Below, piece by piece: positions 58,661 to 64,000 of a stretch of 64,000 nt of DNA. The translations under genes were made by a program, and so were the position numbers. The stretch spans positions 2,852,001 to 2,916,000 of the forward strand of contig JAHBBC010000001.1 of assembly GCA_019915015.1 (NCBI GenBank). The letters run 5' to 3'. This DNA comes from Auriscalpium vulgare. Its lineage: Eukaryota > Basidiomycota > Agaricomycetes > Russulales > Auriscalpiaceae. The stretch's first letter is position 1; every line of letters starts with the position of its first letter. The notes under the pieces were generated by a model, which saw nothing but the letters and a program-made list of their open reading frames with translations, was not told the origin of the DNA and searched no databases.

Positions 58661-58974
58661 CAGAATGCATGTATCGCGAGGTCATTGAATCAATTTGAAT
58701 GGTTATCGCCATGCGGAATACGCCAGGATAACGAAACGCATGTCCGCAAGGCTCATGTCGAGGTTGTACGGCAGGCGCACATGGACGATCAGATTAATTG
58801 TCAGGAAAGCAAAGCGGCACGGTATGTTATTCCCACGGCTGCCGCTGTGAGGCAGCAGCCAGTTCTCCCGAACTTGCTCCTCATTCACGTCCACAACACT
58901 TCAACTTCAACTGCTTGTCCATACTCGCTATTCGATTTTCTTCCTAATATCCACACTCCTTTCCTTATGCCACC
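58661..58974. other. short intergenic, no gene
   Basis: Upstream region of the kinase gene, with a pyrimidine-rich leader near 58930-58970. Confidence 0.4.
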
Positions 58975-61900
58975 ATGTCCCAGCTCGGCCACAAGCACAC
59001 CGGCTCCACTGCACAGAACCAGAAAGCCCAGCTCGCAACCGCATATAACGAACTGGGCAAAGAGCTCTCCTCAACCAAGATCAAGGTCGTAGGGAATTAT
59101 ACCCTTGGAAAGGCTATAGGCGAAGGTACGTCCGCGTCCCTGTTAGCGTGCTCAGGACCCTCAGCGTGCTCCAGGGGCGTATGGCAAGGTGCGCTTGGGG
59201 ATCCACCGCCTCACCTCCACTCGCGTCGCCATCAAACAAATTCCCAAGGCCATGTCCGCAACCCTTACCCGCGAGATTCACCACCACCGCCAGCTTCATC
59301 ACCCTCACGTTACCCAGCTCTATGAGGTCATCGCTACCGAAAACTCTATCTGGCTCGTCACAGAACTATGCTCTGGGGGCGAGTTATTCGATTACCTTAC
59401 GGAGAAGGGCAGGTTGTCAGAGGATGAAACCCGCCATATGTTTGGGCAGATATGCCTTGCGGTCCACTATCTCCATGACCAAGGGATCGTTCACCGCGAT
59501 CTCAAGCTGGAGAATGTCTTGCTGGACGAACGATGCCGCGTCAAGCTGGGGGATTTTGGCTTCACGCGGGAATTTGAACGCGGCTCCTTCTTGGAAACCT
59601 TCTGCGGGACTACCGGCTACGCCTCGCCAGAGATGCTTCAGGGCAGACGGTATCTTGGACCAGGTACGAAGCTCCATTCAGGGCTAGCTTCCCTTGCTGA
59701 CTACTCGCAGAGGTGGATGTGTGGTCCCTCGGCGTCATTCTATACACCTTACTCACGGGCACTTTGCCATTCGATGATGATGATGAATCCATCATGCGTG
59801 CGAAGGTCATCAAGGCTGAGTTCGAAGACCCAGAGTGGCTGTCAGATGGTGCGCTACAACGACGGCCTTAGCGTGATCAACGTCTAACGTAGTCACACAG
59901 AGGTTCGCGAGCTGATCAAGAAGATACTCACGAAAGATACCACCAATCGTATCACGATTCCTCAAGTTCTTACTCATCCTTGGTTCACGCGAAACCTGCC
60001 CAGTGTCGCCGGCATCTCTGCAACCCCTTTTGTGACCTCTCCGGATGTCATCAATGAGCGTCCATCACAAGCGACATCTAACTCCTCTGCGACGTCCGAG
60101 TCGTCCTTCCGCTCAGCTTCCTCCGAGCTTGATGCATCATCCGCTACCACTTTCGACGATGAGCCCTCGTGCGAATCTGCATCTCTGGATAACCCTCATA
60201 TCCGGCGGAACCCAAGTCAGAGCACTATCAAGAAAGATGTCAAAGTTGAAGGAAAGAAACAGGCACCGCCGGAGACAGTTCTTGAGGAAGAGCCTTCTCG
60301 CCCTCCGTCTCAAATGGAAACGCGGTCTCCATCCAAGGCCCCCCCAGCCTTGCCTACTCGCACACCGGTTCGCACCAAGCGACGCTCTGTTTCTTCCACA
60401 CTGTCCGATCCGTCCTCTCCCGCGGTTGAGGCACCTACACTCCCTCTCCCGCCACAGGACTTTCCCTCGCTCATGAACACGCCGGCGCCGATCATTTTCA
60501 GCACTGCCCTCGAACGTGAGCTACTTAACAGTCTCAGCTCCCTTGGCTTCGACACAGGACAGATTGTGCACTCTGTTCTCAGCGATGCATGCGACGCAGC
60601 TGGAGCCCTCTGGTGGATTATGAAGAGGCGTGCAGAGAGGAAGGCGCTAGAAGAGAATGCGGCAAAGGTTGCGTTGTCTGACCACGATTCGGACATGGCA
60701 GAAGCGGAGAGGCGATTGAGCATCCACGGACAACGCGCGCAGCATCGTTCGCCTGAGCGAACTCCCCGTCTCGGTCCTCCCCTGCTAGTCTCCGCCCGGT
60801 CTGCCCCAGAGCTAGCCTTCATTCCACCGACGCCCACCGTGCCGTCGCACCCGCGAGATCCGTCCCCTCCGCATCATGATTCCACTACTCGCCCATTCCT
60901 ATCTCCGACTCCGTCTGAGATGCAAACCAAGTCGACTCCCTCCACCCCAGGGGGAAGTTTGAAAGACAAGGACAAGGAAGCCAAGGACGGGTCGAAAGGC
61001 CGCAGGGACGGGAAAATGCGGTCTGGTAGCGTGAGCATCATGCAGCGCGCCACAACGGCTTTGGAGGCGGCAGGACTTGTCCGGAAGAAGTCGACCGAAG
61101 CCGTCAAGGACGACAAGGGGAAAGAAAAGGAGAAGGAAGTTGATAAACGAGCCGCAGGCTCTGCAGAGGAATCCAGGAGCTCCTATGCAAGTTCCAGCAA
61201 GCACTCCAAATCCCCCTCCACGAAGATGCTGAAGGACGTAGCCATACCTGGCACTCCCGCGATTGACTCTGAGATGGTGTCCTCCTCTTCTGCGATCCCT
61301 AGCTCCCCTTGGGTTATGACGGGCTTGAGTAACTCTCCTCCCAACGCCCATGTGCCTAGCCCTGCCGGCTCCCCCGGCGATACCCTGACTTCCCTGCCAG
61401 AAATCACTGAAGGCGGTATCAAGAATGCTAGTCATCGAAATCGTGCCAGCCTTCTGTCCGCTTTTCGTATGTGGTTCAATGAAGACAAGAAGGGTAAGCG
61501 GAAGGCTAGCAGCGGGAGTGTCCCACCCAATGTTGGGGCCTACCCTATGGATTCCCGACCCCCTTCCTCGGCTGGCATCGCTAGAGGCAGCGTGAAGGTC
61601 AAAAGACGAACGAGCGGTGGGAGTAGGCCCTTCCTACGGAAGGGTCACCGTCCGAAGGGTCACTCAATTTCATCGCGGCGTTCGAGCAGCGTCAACTCGC
61701 GGCGGTCGTCGAACGCGTCAATGCAAATGATGATGGATTCACCACAGTTTGGGATTGACCATATGACGATCGTCTCACGCCAGCGCAGCGATCCCAGCCG
61801 GAGATCATTTGGCAGCCGCACACCGAATTCCGAGCGCGGGGATTTCATCCCTTCACGCCCGTCCTCTGTGCACAGCTTTAATATGAAGCAACGACATAGA

Positions 61901-62824
61901 AAATCTCCATCTGCGAGCTCTGCAGGCTCTATCCATGCTCGGACAGCCTCTCCTTACCATAGGCGGGGTGGCTCCGGTTCATCGACGCGTGTCGTGCGCT
62001 CTCCTCAGCATGCATCTTCCAGAAACACCCATTTCCGTTCGAACTCGACCACATCTTCAATTCACTCGCCCCCTTCGTCTCGCCCCGCGTCATTCTATGA
62101 GCCGTCCGACAGCGACCAACGCACAAACTCTCCATTCCGGCCCCATTCCCGTGGTACCCTCGACGAAACGCCACGCCGCGGTGCGCATGCACCTGGCAAT
62201 ACAACGTTCGTCGCTCAAAAGCGCCAGACACCATTTCTCCCACCTGCTTCGATCGGCGCCGGCAACTCAGTCAGCCGCTCCAGCTGGAAGAAATCTTGGG
62301 GGCTGGAGCCGCCTGGTTGGCAAACCCGCACAGCGCACATGCCTATCGAAGTATTGTCCATATCTCCTCCGGGCGACAGCAGCACCGCCCTTCGTGACGT
62401 TTTCACTGGACGAAACTCAACGTCTCCTGGTGATGATGACGAGTGGGTCGACGAAGATGATGACTTGCCGTTGTTCGCAGGCGGACTGGGCCAGACACCT
62501 GCCTCTGCAACTTTCGGATCCAGTTCGCTCCAGGTGGACACGACGTTTGGTGGCTATCCTATGGACTCGGCGATTATCCTCGCCGCAGCACCGCGTCGTC
62601 TAAATGCAGGGAAGCGGGCAGGCAAAGCCGCCGGGGCTGGTGCTTCCAACCGGTCGAAGCCTGGTCATTCGCCCATCGGAAGGTTGTCGCCATTGCCCGG
62701 GGAAGGCCTCGAAGCAGTACCAGAATCCAGGGGAGGGCGGCGGCAGCTTCCAAATAATCGTGCAGGGCCCTCTTTCCGCGGCCATGTCATACAGGAGGAG
62801 GATGAGGATGAGGAGGAAGAGTAA
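58975..62824 (+). CDS. CAMKL-type Ser/Thr kinase with ~900-residue Ser-rich tail
   Basis: Four exons (58975-59125, 59175-59663, 59711-59848, 59901-62824) join in phase: 1,233 residues. The kinase domain spans about residues 40-300: GEGAYGKV loop, catalytic Lys in VAIKQI, HRDLKLEN, DFGF, an activation loop ending in CGTTGYASPEML, DVWSLGVILYTLLTG, and a HPWF end. This is the AMPK/SNF1-Nim1-Kin4 style fold; I favour the Kin4/Frk1 or Ppk1 group by sequence of the loop, but this is not certain. The tail is Ser/Pro/Arg-rich and likely disordered, with one moderately conserved patch near residues 450-500 (LNSLSSLGFDTGQIVHSVLS, about 60525-60580) that looks UBA-like. Such kinases act in cell-cycle or polarity checkpoints. 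Confidence 0.9.
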
Positions 62825-63258
62825 TTATTTGACGGTGACAGTTAGTCATCTCTGTTTTGGATTTGTTGTACACATATATTGGATGGCCACTGCGGGACGA
62901 GCATTCGATCTACTGTCATATTTGGTTTACCACACACCACGCATCATCATCTGTAGCTTAGTATTTTTGGATTAGTGCCTGGAGTACTTACTCGTTTGGT
63001 TTCTCTCATCCTTCAAATCCGCCCATGCATTACTATGATCCTATTTTTTCAAGTCACCCCTCCCAGTCGGATATCATAGACCTTTAATAGAGCTGATTTG
63101 CGCCGATGAGGCTGCATCGTATACTTGGAGCACGTGATGAGCTATGGTCAAATTGTCCGGGCGTCTTTTCTCTCGCAAATCTTGACCATCACAAACATCA
63201 AGGTGTACGAAGCATGTGTTCTATCGATGACCGAGCCTAAGCTAGCACAGGTACCTTA
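62825..63258. other. convergent 3' region, no gene
   Basis: AT-rich 3' flank with T-runs and no supported frame. Confidence 0.45.
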
Positions 63259-64000
63259 CTAACTAACTGGAGCAACTGAGTCCACGTCGTGCGCGCTCCC
63301 ATCTACCTCCGGCACACCTCCTTCCTCGACCTCGAGACCGTCTCTTACGGGACTTCCAACAGCTACGTGCACGAACTCCTCCTCCGCCGACTCGCCGTCC
63401 TCTGGCTGTCCACGTTCGGGATCATCTTGGATAGTCTCCGGCTCTGGCTCTGTTGCTGATTCGACGTCAACTGAACTGCTAGGCGCCTGATTTTCATTGA
63501 TTTTATCCCCTCCGAGATCAACTGCCACCTCCCGAATGCTCTCTCCGGAGTTGACTGGCTCCGACGCTGTTTCGGCCCCTATAACGATCTCTGCGCCCAC
63601 ATCGCACTCCACCGCCTCGTCTTCCTTCAAAGGGGTCTCACTTTCTTGTTTTTGCTGGACCTCGCGCGCTTCCGCGTCGATATCGTCATTTTTGAAACCG
63701 GCTCTGTTTTCGTTTGCCTTGCCAAGCGCTGCAGCCCCCGAGTCCACGACATCTGCCACCTGGGCAGCGTCTCCGTCGACCAAAGTGATATCTGCTTCAG
63801 GACTGTCCTCATCGATTGCCGCCGCAAGGGCTTCAGCCGGCGCTTCCACTACATCGTCTTCCTCGGTTTGTAGAGGCGCTTCTGCCTTGGCCTCGTCGAC
63901 GATGTCCGCATTTGTATGGTTCAGGCAGAGCGGGAGGCCCTCGGAGCACCTGGTCGTCCCACTATACAGGCTAAAGTAAGCACGTCGGAGAGGGTCTCCG
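63259..64000 (-). CDS. acidic low-complexity protein, 5' end outside the window (partial)
   Basis: The minus-strand frame is open from the right edge to the TAG at 63259. From about 63910 down it is very acidic (Glu/Asp/Ala/Val/Ser), with short motifs such as DDVVEAPAEAL and EEEFVHVAVG. The first ~35 codons next to the edge are of different composition (SLYSGTTRCSEGL...), so an acceptor site probably lies near 63900-63990. No domain is recognised; the acidity suggests a disordered tail. Confidence 0.5.
   Translation of the reverse strand, partial: GDPLRRAYFSLYSGTTRCSEGLPLCLNHTNADIVDEAKAEAPLQTEEDDVVEAPAEALAAAIDEDSPEADITLVDGDAAQVADVVDSGAAALGKANENRAGFKNDDIDAEAREVQQKQESETPLKEDEAVECDVGAEIVIGAETASEPVNSGESIREVAVDLGGDKINENQAPSSSVDVESATEPEPETIQDDPERGQPEDGESAEEEFVHVAVGSPVRDGLEVEEGGVPEVDGSAHDVDSVAPVS

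Overview
This window looks like nuclear DNA of an Agaricomycete fungus, most likely a wood-decay polypore. The genes carry many short introns (about 50-70 bases, GT-AG). The gene content includes a decayed class II (lignin/manganese type) peroxidase, a GH12 endoglucanase, a GH15 glucoamylase-like enzyme and a microsomal P450, beside basidiomycete versions of Pol2, Ase1, Mo25, UBR7, Gna1 and eL24. No ribosomal RNA gene, intact tRNA gene, CRISPR array or recognisable intact transposon was seen. Exon borders were read by eye from reading frame, splice signals and family conservation.

The window splits into two halves. The left part (about 1-24,000) is accessory. It starts with the 3' end of an unrecognised gene, then about 5.8 kb of gene-poor, GC-rich sequence holding diverged repeats and the peroxidase pseudogene. 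An orphan multi-exon gene (6399-9027) and a decayed ORF region (about 9.8-10.6 kb) follow. Next comes a block of three genes of the kind that expand in lineage-specific Agaricomycete families: a JmjC-like protein (minus), a divergently transcribed SET-domain protein (plus) and a large zinc-motif protein with a possible HECT-like C-terminus (minus). Three unusual repeats lie between or beside these genes: a roughly 48-bp array in the JmjC/SET shared upstream region, a roughly 180-bp satellite with a three-unit higher-order period, and a cluster of TGATCA palindromes phased at 10 bp upstream of the zinc-motif gene. A small secreted protein with a clear TATA box closes the region.

The right part (about 25,000-64,000) is dense and mostly core. 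In order: BEM46-type hydrolase (+), Ase1/PRC1 microtubule bundler (-), 5-oxoprolinase B-domain protein lacking its A half (+), class 3 aldehyde dehydrogenase (-), GH12 endoglucanase (-), P450 (-), UBR7-like E3 (+), GH15 glucoamylase-like protein (-), Pol2 catalytic subunit of DNA polymerase epsilon (+), Mo25/Hym1 (+), glucosamine-6-phosphate acetyltransferase (-), ribosomal protein eL24 (-), a coiled-coil protein ending in a WHPDK motif (+), a CAMKL-type kinase with a very long serine-rich tail (+) and a partial acidic protein at the right edge (-). The core genes serve replication, spindle midzone assembly, morphogenesis signalling and cell-wall precursor synthesis; GH12, GH15, P450 and aldehyde dehydrogenase fit extracellular carbohydrate use and lipid or aromatic oxidation.

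The strongest candidates for something new are the JmjC/SET/zinc-motif gene block with its repeats, and the GH15 protein whose canonical acid-catalyst motif is replaced.
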